Shown: positions 53,216 through 62,401 of the stretch, piece after piece
Layout: the number at the start of each line of letters is the position of its first letter
Position numbering within the stretch: position 1 is the first letter of the stretch
Origin: Pontibacter anaerobius
Lineage (GTDB): Bacteria; Bacteroidota; Bacteroidia; Cytophagales; Hymenobacteraceae
Length of the DNA: 64,000 nucleotides
Assembly (NCBI RefSeq): GCF_026241195.1
Contig: NZ_JAPFQO010000006.1
Span: 186,001 to 250,000, forward strand
Direction of reading: 5' to 3'
Made by a program: the position numbers and the translations under genes
Notes under the pieces: generated by a model
Told to the model about the DNA's origin: nothing
Seen by the model: the letters and a program-made list of their open reading frames with translations, nothing else
The model's database searches: none

Positions 53216-54862
53216 TTAAGCCGCTGTTACGTTCTGCGTGGTCACGTAAAAGTTAGGGTCTGTATTCACTTTTGTGTTTTTCCTGGCTTTTAGCTCCTGC
53301 CAGGTGGTGGAGGGCTCCAGCCACTGCTCCTTACCGTTCAGGTATACCTTAACGGGCATATCAAAAGCATCTACGCTGTTGGCCCAACGGTACTGCAGCT
53401 TCTTGCCGTCCTGCTTGTACTCCAGCACCGGTATGCGCACATCGCGCAGGTACTGGTCAAATACCGGGGTCAGGTCGCGGCCCACGTGCTGGCTCAGGTA
53501 GTTTTCAATCTGCTGCGTGGTTACGGTCTGGTGGTAGAACTCCTGGTTCAGGCCCCGCAGGATGCTGCGCCACTTCTCATCATTGTTCACGATCTGGCGG
53601 AGGTTGTGCAGCATGTTGGCGCCTTTCGGGTACATATCGCCGGAACCCTGGTTGTTCACATCATACTTGCCGATAATCGGTTTGTCGTTCTGGATGATGT
53701 TACGCAACCCGATCACGTACTCATTGGCCGCCTTGGTACCGTAGTGGTAGTCCAGGAACAGCGACTCAGAGTAGTTGGTGAAGCTCTCGTGTATCCACAT
53801 ATCGGCAATATCCTTGTAGGTGATGTTGTTGGCAAACCACTCGTGGCCCGACTCATGTATGATGATGAAGTCGAACTTCAGGCCCCAGCCCGTGCCGCTC
53901 AGGTCGCGGCCCCGGTAGCCATTTGTGTAGCCATTGCCGTAAGTTACGGCGCTTTGGTGCTCCATGCCCAGGTAAGGTACCTCCACTAATTTAAACCCAT
54001 CCTCATAAAAAGGGTAGGGGCCAAACCAGTGCTCAAAGGCCTGTAGCATTTGCTGTACCTGCGTAAACTGTTTTTTTGCCTTGTCCAGATTATAGCGCAG
54101 CGGGTAAAAGTTCAGATCCAGCTCACCTTTCTCGCCTTTATACTTTTGGGAGTAATGGGCGTAGTCGCCGATGCTCACGTTCACGCCATAGTTGTTGATG
54201 GGGTTCGTGACGTACCAGTGGTAGGTCTTGCTGCCATCCTCGTGGTCCTGCACTTTTTTGAGCCTGCCGTTGCTCACATCCATCAAGCCTTTTGGGGCTC
54301 GTACGCTGATGCGCATACTATCCGGCTCGTCGTACATGTGGTCTTTGTTGGGCCACCAGAGGCTGGCTCCGTCGCCTTGGTTAGAGTTGGCTACCCAAGG
54401 GTTGCCGTTGGCATCGTACTGCCAGGTCATGCCGCCGCTCCAGGGTGGGTTTTCGCTCACCTGCGGTTTGCCGCCAAAGTGTACTTCTATCTCTTTCTCC
54501 TGGCCTGCCTCTTGCGGTTCCGGCAGTTGCACATACCACGCGTTGCCATCCTGCTGCACCGGCAGCTCCCTGCCGTTTTGCGTTACCTTGCTAATACGCA
54601 TGGGGGGCTGTAGGTCCACTTGCATGCGCTGCTGCGGCGCCAGCACCTTGTAACGGATGGTGTTGGTGCCTAGTACCGTGCTGTCCTGCGGGTTTACGGC
54701 AATGTTGAGGTGGTAAAAGGTGAGGTCCCACCAGGCGCGCTCCGGCGTGATGCTGCCGCGCAGGGTGTCCTGGCGGGTAAATTCCTGTGCCTGCACAGCG
54801 GTGGCACCCAAACATAGTATACCGCCCAGAGCCAGCCTGCGGAAAAGAGGAGGAGTCTTCAT
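53216..54862 (-). CDS. M1-family metallopeptidase (exported)
   Basis: A 548-residue exported aminopeptidase-like protein. The signal peptide runs to about residue 26 (ATAVQAQEF). The catalytic zinc site is intact: HESGHEWFANN (HExxH) and, 19 residues on, the third ligand in WIHESFTNYSESLF. The exopeptidase motif appears as GMEHQSAV rather than GAMEN, as in some Bacteroidota members. Compared with full M1 enzymes (850-900 residues) it stops soon after the catalytic and short helical region, so the long C-terminal ERAP-like domain is missing. ATG 54862 is used, not the upstream TTG. Confidence 0.92.
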   Translation of the reverse strand: MKTPPLFRRLALGGILCLGATAVQAQEFTRQDTLRGSITPERAWWDLTFYHLNIAVNPQDSTVLGTNTIRYKVLAPQQRMQVDLQPPMRISKVTQNGRELPVQQDGNAWYVQLPEPQEAGQEKEIEVHFGGKPQVSENPPWSGGMTWQYDANGNPWVANSNQGDGASLWWPNKDHMYDEPDSMRISVRAPKGLMDVSNGRLKKVQDHEDGSKTYHWYVTNPINNYGVNVSIGDYAHYSQKYKGEKGELDLNFYPLRYNLDKAKKQFTQVQQMLQAFEHWFGPYPFYEDGFKLVEVPYLGMEHQSAVTYGNGYTNGYRGRDLSGTGWGLKFDFIIIHESGHEWFANNITYKDIADMWIHESFTNYSESLFLDYHYGTKAANEYVIGLRNIIQNDKPIIGKYDVNNQGSGDMYPKGANMLHNLRQIVNNDEKWRSILRGLNQEFYHQTVTTQQIENYLSQHVGRDLTPVFDQYLRDVRIPVLEYKQDGKKLQYRWANSVDAFDMPVKVYLNGKEQWLEPSTTWQELKARKNTKVNTDPNFYVTTQNVTAA

Positions 54863-54893
54863 GAACAAAGTTTATGGTTGATCAACAAAAAAA

Positions 54894-54926
54894 CATCCTG
54901 CCTAAAGTATAAGTTTAAGCAGGATG
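54894..54926 (-). terminator. Hairpin after the GNAT gene
   Basis: An 8-bp stem (54894-54901 with 54919-54926) with a minus-strand T run (A run at 54887-54893), 58 bases beyond the GNAT stop. Confidence 0.6.
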
Positions 54927-54984
54927 CAGTAGCTAAGATAGCTGTTTTGTGCTGTATGGCAACATAACTGGCGCAATTTATACT

Positions 54985-55269
54985 TTACACCGGGTGCACC
55001 ATCTCCTGGTATTCCGGGTAGCGGTCAATATACGCCTCCACCACGGGGCACGAAGGGATGATCTTGTAATTGTTTGATTTGGCGAACTCCAGCCCTTCTT
55101 TTACCAGTTTTCCTGCCAGGCCTTTGCCGCGGTGGCTGTCCGGTACATACGTATGCTCAAAGTCGATGATCGTGGTTTGTGTGTACGAGTACGTCAGCTC
55201 TGCATCGTCGCCATCGAAAGGCATGTAAAAGCGGAAATCTTCCTCGTCATGAATTATGGTAACGCTCAT
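54985..55269 (-). CDS. Small GNAT-type N-acetyltransferase (YjdJ-like)
   Basis: A 94-residue minimal acetyltransferase. The acetyl-CoA-binding P-loop is PDSHRGKGLAGKLVKEGLEF (R/Q-x-x-G-x-G/A pattern), followed by AKSNNYKIIPSCPVVEAYID, where the conserved Cys lies. The family has similarly short members. The acceptor is unknown. Start ATG 55269, and the fold is complete in length for the short YjdJ type. Confidence 0.9.
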   Translation of the reverse strand: MSVTIIHDEEDFRFYMPFDGDDAELTYSYTQTTIIDFEHTYVPDSHRGKGLAGKLVKEGLEFAKSNNYKIIPSCPVVEAYIDRYPEYQEMVHPV

Positions 55270-55323
55270 ATTATTTCAGATTGATGTCTTGTGGTTTACG
55301 GATGCCGCTTTGGCGTGTTCTGG

Positions 55324-56397
55324 CTACTTGCGGGGCTTGGCGCGCTCATACTGTGGCGGCCAGCTGTACTCGTCGCCAAGTTCCAGGGCAGCATGCATCG
55401 GGAAGTACGGGTTGCGGAGCAGTTCGCGGGCCAGCAGCACCATGTCGGCCTGGTTTCCGGCCAGTATCTCCTCTGCCTGCCTTGCATCTGTTATCATACC
55501 CACGGCACCCGTCAGCAGGTTGGCCTGCTGCCTGACCTGGGCAGCAAATGGCACCTGGTAACCCGGACCTACAGGTATGGCCGCATGGGGCGCATTTCCT
55601 CCCGTAGAACAATCGATCATATCCACACCCAGTTTCTTCAGTTCTAGGGCCAAGGCCACGGAGTCATCTCCGGTCCAGCCGCCTTCGGTCCAGTCGGTGG
55701 CAGAGAGGCGCACGATGAGCGGAAACTCCTCCGGCCATACATTACGCACACGCTCGGTAACTTCCAGCAGCAGCCGGATGCGGTTCCCGAAGCTGCCGCC
55801 ATACTTATCGGTGCGCTGGTTGCTTAGGGGGGAGTAGAATTCGTGCAGCAGATAGCCGTGCGCTGCGTGTAGCTCGATCACTTTAAAACCTGCCGCTAAC
55901 GATCGCTTTGCAGCAGCCTCAAAGGCATCAGTTACCTGCTCAATCTCCTCCAGCGTCAGTGCGTGCGGTACAGGACTGCCCTCTGCAAACGGTAGGGCGC
56001 TTGGGGCTACGGTTTGCCAGCCGTTCTCCTCCTCCGGGAAAATAGCAGTGCCGCCGTCCCAGGGGCGGTGGTGGCTGGCCTTGCGCCCGGCATGGGCCAG
56101 CTGTATACCCGGCACGGATCCGTTTTCGGAAATAAATTGGGTGATGCGCTGTAGTCCCGCTATGTGCTCATCTTGCCAAATACCCAGGTCGTGCGGGGAA
56201 ATGCGCCCTTCCGGAACAACTGCTGTGGCTTCGGTTAAGATCAGACCGGCACCACCCACTGCGCGGCTACCCAAATGCACCAGATGCCAATCCGTAGCAA
56301 AGCCTTCCTGACTGCTGTACATGCACATCGGCGATACGGCAATGCGGTTTTTGAAGGTAACGCCGCGAACGGTGAGTGGGGAGAAAAGTATGGACAT
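55324..56397 (-). CDS. NADH:flavin oxidoreductase / old yellow enzyme (YqjM type)
   Basis: A 357-residue FMN enzyme reducing activated C=C bonds with NAD(P)H. The redox-tuning Cys of the YqjM group is in VSPMCMYSS near residue 25, and the substrate His pair with catalytic Tyr shows up in KVIELHAAHGYLLHEFYSPL. GWTGDDSVALALELKKLGVD and ADMVLLARELLRNPYFP form FMN contacts and the C-terminal barrel end. Length is normal. It likely detoxifies enones or quinones; no operon partner. Confidence 0.95.
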   Translation of the reverse strand: MSILFSPLTVRGVTFKNRIAVSPMCMYSSQEGFATDWHLVHLGSRAVGGAGLILTEATAVVPEGRISPHDLGIWQDEHIAGLQRITQFISENGSVPGIQLAHAGRKASHHRPWDGGTAIFPEEENGWQTVAPSALPFAEGSPVPHALTLEEIEQVTDAFEAAAKRSLAAGFKVIELHAAHGYLLHEFYSPLSNQRTDKYGGSFGNRIRLLLEVTERVRNVWPEEFPLIVRLSATDWTEGGWTGDDSVALALELKKLGVDMIDCSTGGNAPHAAIPVGPGYQVPFAAQVRQQANLLTGAVGMITDARQAEEILAGNQADMVLLARELLRNPYFPMHAALELGDEYSWPPQYERAKPRK

Positions 56398-56488
56398 AGT
56401 ATAAATTCGATTTGATGGAACAGTTCAGTAACAGCCGCTGCCGTACTTTGTTACGGCAGCTTATCTACTAAAGTATAAACCAGAGGTA

Positions 56489-57541
56489 TTAGCGGGCGGC
56501 CTCGGTCAGGATGCGGCTAAGGTCTGTCAGGATGCTGCCCACGTCGCGCAGGGTACGGTTGGAGTTGATGCTGGGGAGCGTGGCCAGGCACTGGTTCTGC
56601 AGCTTATCGGCTTCGCGTATACTTTCCAGCAAGGCGGGACGGTGCCGCTCGGTTGGCCCCACCATAGCATGGCTGAACAGGGTGATGCAGGCAGCAGTGG
56701 CCTCCATGGCCTGTTTCAGAGCCTGCGTGTCCTGAAGGTCCGTTTCGAAAATATGGGCAGAGTTGAGGTCGGCTATGCCCCGCCGGATGCCCCTGATCTG
56801 GGTAGTGATGTGCTCCAGCCGCTTCACGCCGATGGCCAGGCGGCTCAGGTGGGTGCGCTTGTGCGTAAGCAGGGGGTTATACTTGAGGCTCTGCTCGGCC
56901 AACTGCAGCGACTTTATACTTTTCTCGGTTGCGGCAATCAGCGCGTCTGTTTCCTGACGGCCTACTAACTGGCCTTTCTCTGTCTGCCGCAGCTGCGAGG
57001 CCAGGAAACCCAGCGTTTTAGTACCCTGCTCGCCCAAGGCGAGCATACTGTTCTCCACCTCCGGAATAGCATTCTGAGGTACGATAAGTGCATTTATCAG
57101 CACAGCCACCACCGACCCCATCAAAGTCTCCACCACCCGCTCCACGGCGTAACCCTGTTCCTGCGGGCTAAAGGCCAGCACCAGAAAAGAGCTCACCGCC
57201 ACCTGCGACACAATCTGCGGGTTCATGCGCAGGGCCTTGGATATGCCCATGCCAATGATGATGACCAGGAAAATGGAAACGCTGCTGATGCTAAGCCAAT
57301 GACCGATGAGCAAGCTGACCGCTACCCCTCCGATAATGCCGATAATACGTTGTGTGGCTTTCTCCACTGAGTCGGCCACGGTAACCTGTACCGTAAGTAT
57401 GGAGGCCAGCGGTGCAAAGAATGGATAGTCGGAGCCGAGCACCGTGGTGGCCACCAGCCACGATACCGCAGCAGCCAGCGCCGTTTTAAAAATCTGTAGG
57501 TTAAGCCCGATGCGGGCAAAGAAAGCAAGCGTTATGGGCAT
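56489..57541 (-). CDS. FUSC-family (aromatic acid exporter-like) membrane protein
   Basis: A 350-residue membrane protein. Six hydrophobic segments fill about residues 10-150 (LQIFKTALAAAVSWLVATTV, YPFFAPLASILTVQVTVADS, IGIIGGVAVSLLIGHWLSIS), the usual half-repeat of the FUSC/ArAE family. The rest is a cytoplasmic helical domain (TDALIAATEKSIKSLQLAEQ, GVKRLEHITTQIRGIRRGIA). Such proteins export aromatic acids or serve as membrane components; the substrate is not evident. The ATG at 57541 is chosen because upstream residues come from a TTG start with no family match. Confidence 0.88.
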   Translation of the reverse strand: MPITLAFFARIGLNLQIFKTALAAAVSWLVATTVLGSDYPFFAPLASILTVQVTVADSVEKATQRIIGIIGGVAVSLLIGHWLSISSVSIFLVIIIGMGISKALRMNPQIVSQVAVSSFLVLAFSPQEQGYAVERVVETLMGSVVAVLINALIVPQNAIPEVENSMLALGEQGTKTLGFLASQLRQTEKGQLVGRQETDALIAATEKSIKSLQLAEQSLKYNPLLTHKRTHLSRLAIGVKRLEHITTQIRGIRRGIADLNSAHIFETDLQDTQALKQAMEATAACITLFSHAMVGPTERHRPALLESIREADKLQNQCLATLPSINSNRTLRDVGSILTDLSRILTEAAR

Positions 57542-57808
57542 GTTAGCTATACCTGTGGCAGATGCTAAAGTTATAAAAAGGATTGCGTACCGCTGCGGCA
57601 AAGGTATAAAGATTGTGCATTTTAAATATCGTTGGCGAAGGTACCGGCCCGTGCAGGCTGAACCATGAGGAGGTAGAGTCTTTTTTTCCGGACCGGATGG
57701 GCTGGCGGGAAAGGAGAGGCAGCGCTATACTTACAGTGGTGTGTCTGGAGGTTTACAGGCTAATCAGCCTATAGTAAAGCAGGATTCACACGTTCTCAAA
57801 GTATAAAT

Positions 57809-58207
57809 TCAGGAGTGCTTCAGAATATTGTGGATTATACTTTCTTCGAGGGGTTTATGCAGAAAACCGGAAAGGAAGTCATACTCCTGCGCTCTCCGGA
57901 CCTCCATTATATCCAGCGAGGAGGTAAGCATGTACAGCAGGCAGCAGCACCTCAGTTGGGGGGCGTGCGGTGCTACCGCATCCAGAAACTCCCACCCGTT
58001 TATAAAGGGCATGTTCAGGTCCAGAAAAATAACATCCGGGATTTTGTGTGACTGGTTAAACTGCAGGCTCGGGAGCAGTTGCTGCAGGGCATCGCAGGGG
58101 TTCAGGAAAGTATGGTACCGCTGGGAGAAGTTCTCAGCTGTGAGCATCGCCTCGGTCAGGAAAGCACTTACCTCGTCGTCGTCAATAATATACACACTTC
58201 TAAACAT
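57809..58207 (-). CDS. Single-domain response regulator (receiver)
   Basis: A 132-residue receiver domain without an output domain. The acidic pair is in VYIIDDDEVSAFLTEAML, the phosphoacceptor Asp is in VIFLDLNMPFINGWEFL, the Thr/Ser switch is in MLTSSLD, and the Lys is in LHKPLEES. It is probably the partner of the histidine kinase encoded just upstream (58535). It is close in sequence to the receiver at 59713, suggesting duplication. Output must be through a protein partner. Confidence 0.93.
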   Translation of the reverse strand: MFRSVYIIDDDEVSAFLTEAMLTAENFSQRYHTFLNPCDALQQLLPSLQFNQSHKIPDVIFLDLNMPFINGWEFLDAVAPHAPQLRCCCLLYMLTSSLDIMEVRRAQEYDFLSGFLHKPLEESIIHNILKHS

Positions 58208-58534
58208 AGGTTTGCCTTTTCCCGTGTTGCAAGCAGGTAGTTTTCCTCAGCCGTTCATCATCTCCTGGCAGTGTTCTCCCGTCGTTAGTCATCAACACCG
58301 GTACTACTACACCGAATGGGGTTGAGAGCGAGCCTGTATACAACTGATTTTAGCCAGGTGTACGATGAAGAGGCTACTTGCTTTACGAAAAAACGCAGTT
58401 TTTGTGCGTGTATAATTTTATTTTGATCAGCGGGAGGAAGCGTAATGCGGGCCGGGCATGTATACCATAAGCTATTCTCAGTGGTGGCCAGGTAAGTATA
58501 AAAACGGGTAATAATTGTAGGCGATAAGCGCAAA
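58208..58534. other. Intergenic stretch (327 bp) between kinase and receiver
   Basis: No gene seen. A weak hairpin with a minus-strand T run (5-bp stem at 58393-58409) may partly terminate the kinase transcript. Confidence 0.35.
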
Positions 58535-59662
58535 TCAGGAGTGCATCGGCAGTGTAACCGTGAAAGTGGTTCCGAGCCCAGGCGTGCTGGCTACTTCTAT
58601 ACGCCCCTGCAACAGTCTAACCTGCTCTTTTACAAGGTATAGGCCAAGTCCTTTGCCATCGATATCCTGATGAAAACGCTTATACATTTTAAACAGCGAC
58701 GGCCCGATTTTGTCCAGGTCCATGCCTGTTCCGTTGTCTGCCACAGCAATAATAGCCTCATCGCCTTGCTGCTTTAGCGAGATCATTACCTCCAGCGGGC
58801 GGTCGGGCAGCCTGTACTTTATTGCGTTTGATAACAGGTTTTGGATGATGCTCACCAGGAAAGCTTTTACGGTAAACAGCTCCATCCGCTCGGTGCCAGC
58901 CAGTGTTATAGTGGCACCTGCATTGCTAATTTCCTGCTGAATATTTGCTACGCATAACTGCACCAGCTCTTCCACGTCACACTTTTCGCGGGGCTCATCA
59001 CCCTGGTGGTGCAATGCCAGCATCTGGTTCAGGTCGCGCACCATGCCGTCGAGCTGCTGTGCAGACTGCAGGAGGGCTACCAGTGCGGTTTGTTGGGTTT
59101 TCTCGGGCAGGTTATCTTTCTGCAGCAGCTTACCCAGGCCAAGCAAGCGGGCAACGGGACTACGGAAATCATGCGCGATGATCTTACGGAACAGCTCAAG
59201 CTCCTCGTTCTGGCGCTGTAGTTCCTGGGTGGTGCGCAGCAGGGCCCGCTCACGCTCCTTCTGCTCCGTTATGTCTTTAGCGATTCCGAAAATGCCCACC
59301 ATCTTATCGCTTACCGTCTTTAACGGGAAATTCGTCACATCCAGGTGTACAGTCTCGCCGCTATTGTTCAGCACCACCGTCTGGTACCGCTGCGGCAGCC
59401 CTTGCTTGGCAGCCTTGAAGTACTTACCCGACTCCTCCAGGTGCTCGGGGTGAATGATGTGCTGGTAGTTATTGCCCAGCAGTTCATGCCGCTCTCTCTG
59501 AAGGATCTGGCACACCGTATGATTTACGGTATGGAAGGTGCCGTCGAGGGCGATCGTGTAAATAGCGTCCGGGTAGTTGTTGAACAGGAGCCGGTTCAGG
59601 CGCTCCAGCCGCATCGACTCGAGGCCAGTATTGCTTTGGATAGGTGATGTGACGTCTTGCAT
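58535..59662 (-). CDS. PAS-domain sensor histidine kinase
   Basis: A 375-residue soluble kinase. A PAS domain covers about residues 20-140 (NYPDAIYTIALDGTFHTVNH, ending FGIAKDITEQKERERALL). The HisKA region has the phospho-His in IAHDFRSPVARLLGLGKLLQ near residue 167. The C-terminal HATPase is typical: IIQNLLSNAIKYR (N box), VADNGTGMD (G1), KGLGLYLVKEQVRLLQGRIE (G2). It lacks membrane segments, so it senses an internal signal. It pairs with the receiver at 57809 and parallels the kinase at 60104. Confidence 0.95.
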   Translation of the reverse strand: MQDVTSPIQSNTGLESMRLERLNRLLFNNYPDAIYTIALDGTFHTVNHTVCQILQRERHELLGNNYQHIIHPEHLEESGKYFKAAKQGLPQRYQTVVLNNSGETVHLDVTNFPLKTVSDKMVGIFGIAKDITEQKERERALLRTTQELQRQNEELELFRKIIAHDFRSPVARLLGLGKLLQKDNLPEKTQQTALVALLQSAQQLDGMVRDLNQMLALHHQGDEPREKCDVEELVQLCVANIQQEISNAGATITLAGTERMELFTVKAFLVSIIQNLLSNAIKYRLPDRPLEVMISLKQQGDEAIIAVADNGTGMDLDKIGPSLFKMYKRFHQDIDGKGLGLYLVKEQVRLLQGRIEVASTPGLGTTFTVTLPMHS

Positions 59663-59712
59663 TGGTTGTTAAGTTTGTGTGTGGTGGCGTAAATTCTGTT
59701 ATGATGAAATGG

Positions 59713-60111
59713 TTAACAGCTTTCTTTCAATTGCATAATCCACTCGTCTTCCAATGGTTTCTGCAAAAAGCCGGCTACAAGGCTGGTGCCGGCGGCACGG
59801 GTGCGTTCCTGCTCATCCACAGAGGAGGTAAGCAGGTAAATACGGCAACGGCCTTTCAGGGCCTGCTCGTAGGGGCTAAGGGCCTCCAGAAAATCCCAGC
59901 CGCTCAGGAAAGGCATGTTCAGGTCCAGGAAGATTACCTCGGGCAGTGCGTCTTCACTGCTTCCCTTGGCGCTATCCAACAGGTTTTGCAAGGCTGTTTT
60001 TGCATCCAGAAATCCTTTACACTCGGTAGCAAAACTCTCTGCCTCCAGAATTGCCTCTGTCAGAAAGATGCTCACCTCATCATCATCTACAATGAAAACC
60101 TTGTTATACAT
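59713..60111 (-). CDS. Single-domain response regulator (receiver)
   Basis: A 132-residue receiver. FIVDDDEVSIFLTEAILEAE holds the acidic residues, VIFLDLNMPFLSGWDFLEAL the phosphoacceptor Asp, LLTSSVDEQER the Thr/Ser switch, and LQKPLEDEW the Lys. There is no output domain. It overlaps the upstream kinase gene by eight bases, so they are translationally coupled partners. Its length and motif spacing match the receiver at 57809. Confidence 0.94.
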   Translation of the reverse strand: MYNKVFIVDDDEVSIFLTEAILEAESFATECKGFLDAKTALQNLLDSAKGSSEDALPEVIFLDLNMPFLSGWDFLEALSPYEQALKGRCRIYLLTSSVDEQERTRAAGTSLVAGFLQKPLEDEWIMQLKESC

Positions 60112-61963
60112 TTTTTGCTCCTAAGTATATTTTAAATGTGGTGCCCTGGTCTGGGGCACTTTCAACTTCTATTTTACCGCTAAGCGCCTGTACCTGCGTT
60201 TTAACCAGAAAAAGGCCTGTTCCCTTGCCATAGGTGTTCGGGTGGAAGCGCTTGTAGAGTTGGAACAGTTGGTGCTGTACCAGGTGCATGTCCATGCCTG
60301 AGCCGTTGTCGCTTACCGTTAGCACGAATCCCCGCTTGTCGCGCTCCGCTCTTACTTCCAGTTTCAGGGGGCGGGTATCCGATCTGTACTTTAAACTGTT
60401 GGAAACCAGGTTGTACAGGATGCTGTAGAGGTAAGCGCGGATGGATAGAAGGCTAAAGCTCGGGTCTATCGCCACACTAACCTGTGCGCCGCTTAGTTCA
60501 AATTCATGGTTAAACTGCTGCAGCACCTCCTGGCAAACCTGTTTCAGGTGCACTTTTTCGCGTGAGGCAACCCGTCCGGATTCGCGCAGCGAAAGTATCT
60601 GATTAATATCCTTCACCACAATGTCCAACTGCTCGATGGAGCCCTGCAGTTTTTGAACCACCGCATCGTAGTTGGCCGTTTCTTTCGGCAATTTGTTTAT
60701 GAGTTGTGCCAGACCCAGGGCGTTGGCCACAGGCGCGCGCAGGTTATGCGAGATGATGTAGGTAAACTGCTGCAGGTCAAGGTTGTGCTTGTAAAGGTCA
60801 TCGGCCATCTTCACCAGCTTTTCCTCCGCCTCCTTTTTCTCGGTTATATCTGTCTCGATGGCAATGTAATTCTGCAGGTTGCCTTCCTGGTCAAAGATCG
60901 GTGTTACATCGATGTAGAACCAGATCTTCTCACCGGTTTTGCGGTAGTTTAGTACCTCTTCTGAAAAAGGCTTGCGGCTCTCATACTTGCTGCGGATACG
61001 TTTGGATGTTTTCGGGTCGGTTCCGGAGCCCTGCAGCAGTTCACTTGGAATATGGCCCACCACTTCGTGCCGGTCATAGCCCGTTAGCCTGCAGAACCCG
61101 TCATTCACCCACTCTATCTTACCCGCCGGATTCATGATCACGACCCCATTCACGGTTTTGCTGGCCACTAGCGAGAGCTTTTCATTCTCGCGCTGTATGC
61201 TCTTCTGCTCTGTAATGTCTTTAGCAATGCCCTGTGCCCCCTGTAGCTCATCTCTGAAGTATACCGGCATCACTGATACGCTCACATACTTGACGGTACC
61301 CTCCTGGGTAAGGATAGCAACTTCTATGGTATGCGCTTCACCGGACCATACTTTCTGCATGGCCTCGGCGCCCACGTCCAGGTAGTCGGGGTGCAGCAGG
61401 GAGGTATAAGGTGTGCCGAGCAGCTGGCTTTCGCTGTACCCGGTGAGGGTTTGCAAGTGCTTGTTAAACTGCTGGAACTCGCCCTTCTGGTTGAGTGTGA
61501 AAACCGTATCGGGGTGCTCAAAGAAAAGGGATTCGTAGTAAGCCTGGTGGTAATCGTTGTCGTAGGCAAGTTGTGTGGCGGCTGTCACGTCGCGGGCGCT
61601 TGTAAGTATGCCGCGCACGTGCTCGTTGTGCAGCATGTTCCTGCCGGTGCACTCCAGCCAGCGCCATTCGCCATCTTTCGCCTTAAACCTGAAATGCGGT
61701 ATTGTAGTTTGTCGCATGGCCAGGAGCCCTGCAAGCGCCAGTTGTACCCCCGGCAGGTCTGCGGGGTGAACCAGCGACAAGGCATTTACACCCACCAGTT
61801 CCTCCGGAACATAGCCGAGCACAGCAGTAACCGAATCACCCACAAAAGTATAGGTGCCCTCTTCGTCTAACACAGCAATAAGGTCTATGCTGTTCCCTAC
61901 TACGGCACGGTAAAACTCGCGCGAGTGGCTTTGCCCAATTTCTTTTAAAACAGGAGGTTGCAA
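60104..61963 (-). CDS. Multi-PAS sensor histidine kinase
   Basis: A 619-residue soluble kinase. Three PAS domains follow each other (about residues 15-140, 145-270 and 280-400), each ending in a PAC-like ITEQK / TDITEKK segment; YHQAYYESLFFEHPDTVFTL starts the second. The HisKA box is IISHNLRAPVANALGLAQLI near residue 420. The HATPase has ILYNLVSNSLKYR, VSDNGSGMD and KGTGLFLVKTQVQALSGKIE. The only available in-frame start is TTG at 61963 (no ATG before the first PAS domain). Coupled to the receiver at 59713. Confidence 0.95.
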   Translation of the reverse strand: MQPPVLKEIGQSHSREFYRAVVGNSIDLIAVLDEEGTYTFVGDSVTAVLGYVPEELVGVNALSLVHPADLPGVQLALAGLLAMRQTTIPHFRFKAKDGEWRWLECTGRNMLHNEHVRGILTSARDVTAATQLAYDNDYHQAYYESLFFEHPDTVFTLNQKGEFQQFNKHLQTLTGYSESQLLGTPYTSLLHPDYLDVGAEAMQKVWSGEAHTIEVAILTQEGTVKYVSVSVMPVYFRDELQGAQGIAKDITEQKSIQRENEKLSLVASKTVNGVVIMNPAGKIEWVNDGFCRLTGYDRHEVVGHIPSELLQGSGTDPKTSKRIRSKYESRKPFSEEVLNYRKTGEKIWFYIDVTPIFDQEGNLQNYIAIETDITEKKEAEEKLVKMADDLYKHNLDLQQFTYIISHNLRAPVANALGLAQLINKLPKETANYDAVVQKLQGSIEQLDIVVKDINQILSLRESGRVASREKVHLKQVCQEVLQQFNHEFELSGAQVSVAIDPSFSLLSIRAYLYSILYNLVSNSLKYRSDTRPLKLEVRAERDKRGFVLTVSDNGSGMDMHLVQHQLFQLYKRFHPNTYGKGTGLFLVKTQVQALSGKIEVESAPDQGTTFKIYLGAKNV

Positions 61964-62401
61964 GTGGCTGTGTTATGACGTTTACTATAAATTGCTGGAG
62001 CATTGCCCTTGTCCTTTTTTACCGCCATCACTTCTGCTGCAGACAACGCGCAATTTCGCTCCAATATACACAAGATTTGTAATATCCTATTCTTAAATTA
62101 TTCTTTATGTGCGGCTTCTGGTTAACCGAAAGTATAAATAGACAAATCGTAACACAGGAAGCAGGTACGTTTACTTAACTAAAACAGCATTAGCGGCTTG
62201 CAACTTATTGGTGGGGTATACAGGACAAAGCCTAATGTTTATTATGACTTTTTAGTGGTGGGATGTTATTTTTTGTTATCCAATACTTGCTTAACTTGCC
62301 ACATTGCCATTTTAAGCTGCTGCCTCACTTTTGCAACTTGCGGGGCAAGGGGTATAAAAATGCGCCGGCTTTTACGAACCTGATTCTTATACACTTTGCT
62401 T
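61964..62401. other. Divergent intergenic region (438 bp) before the amylase gene
   Basis: It must carry promoters for the kinase and the amylase. No -7/-33 pair, RNA gene or repeat is clear. A minus-strand frame covering part of it and the amylase gene is a shadow. Confidence 0.4.
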
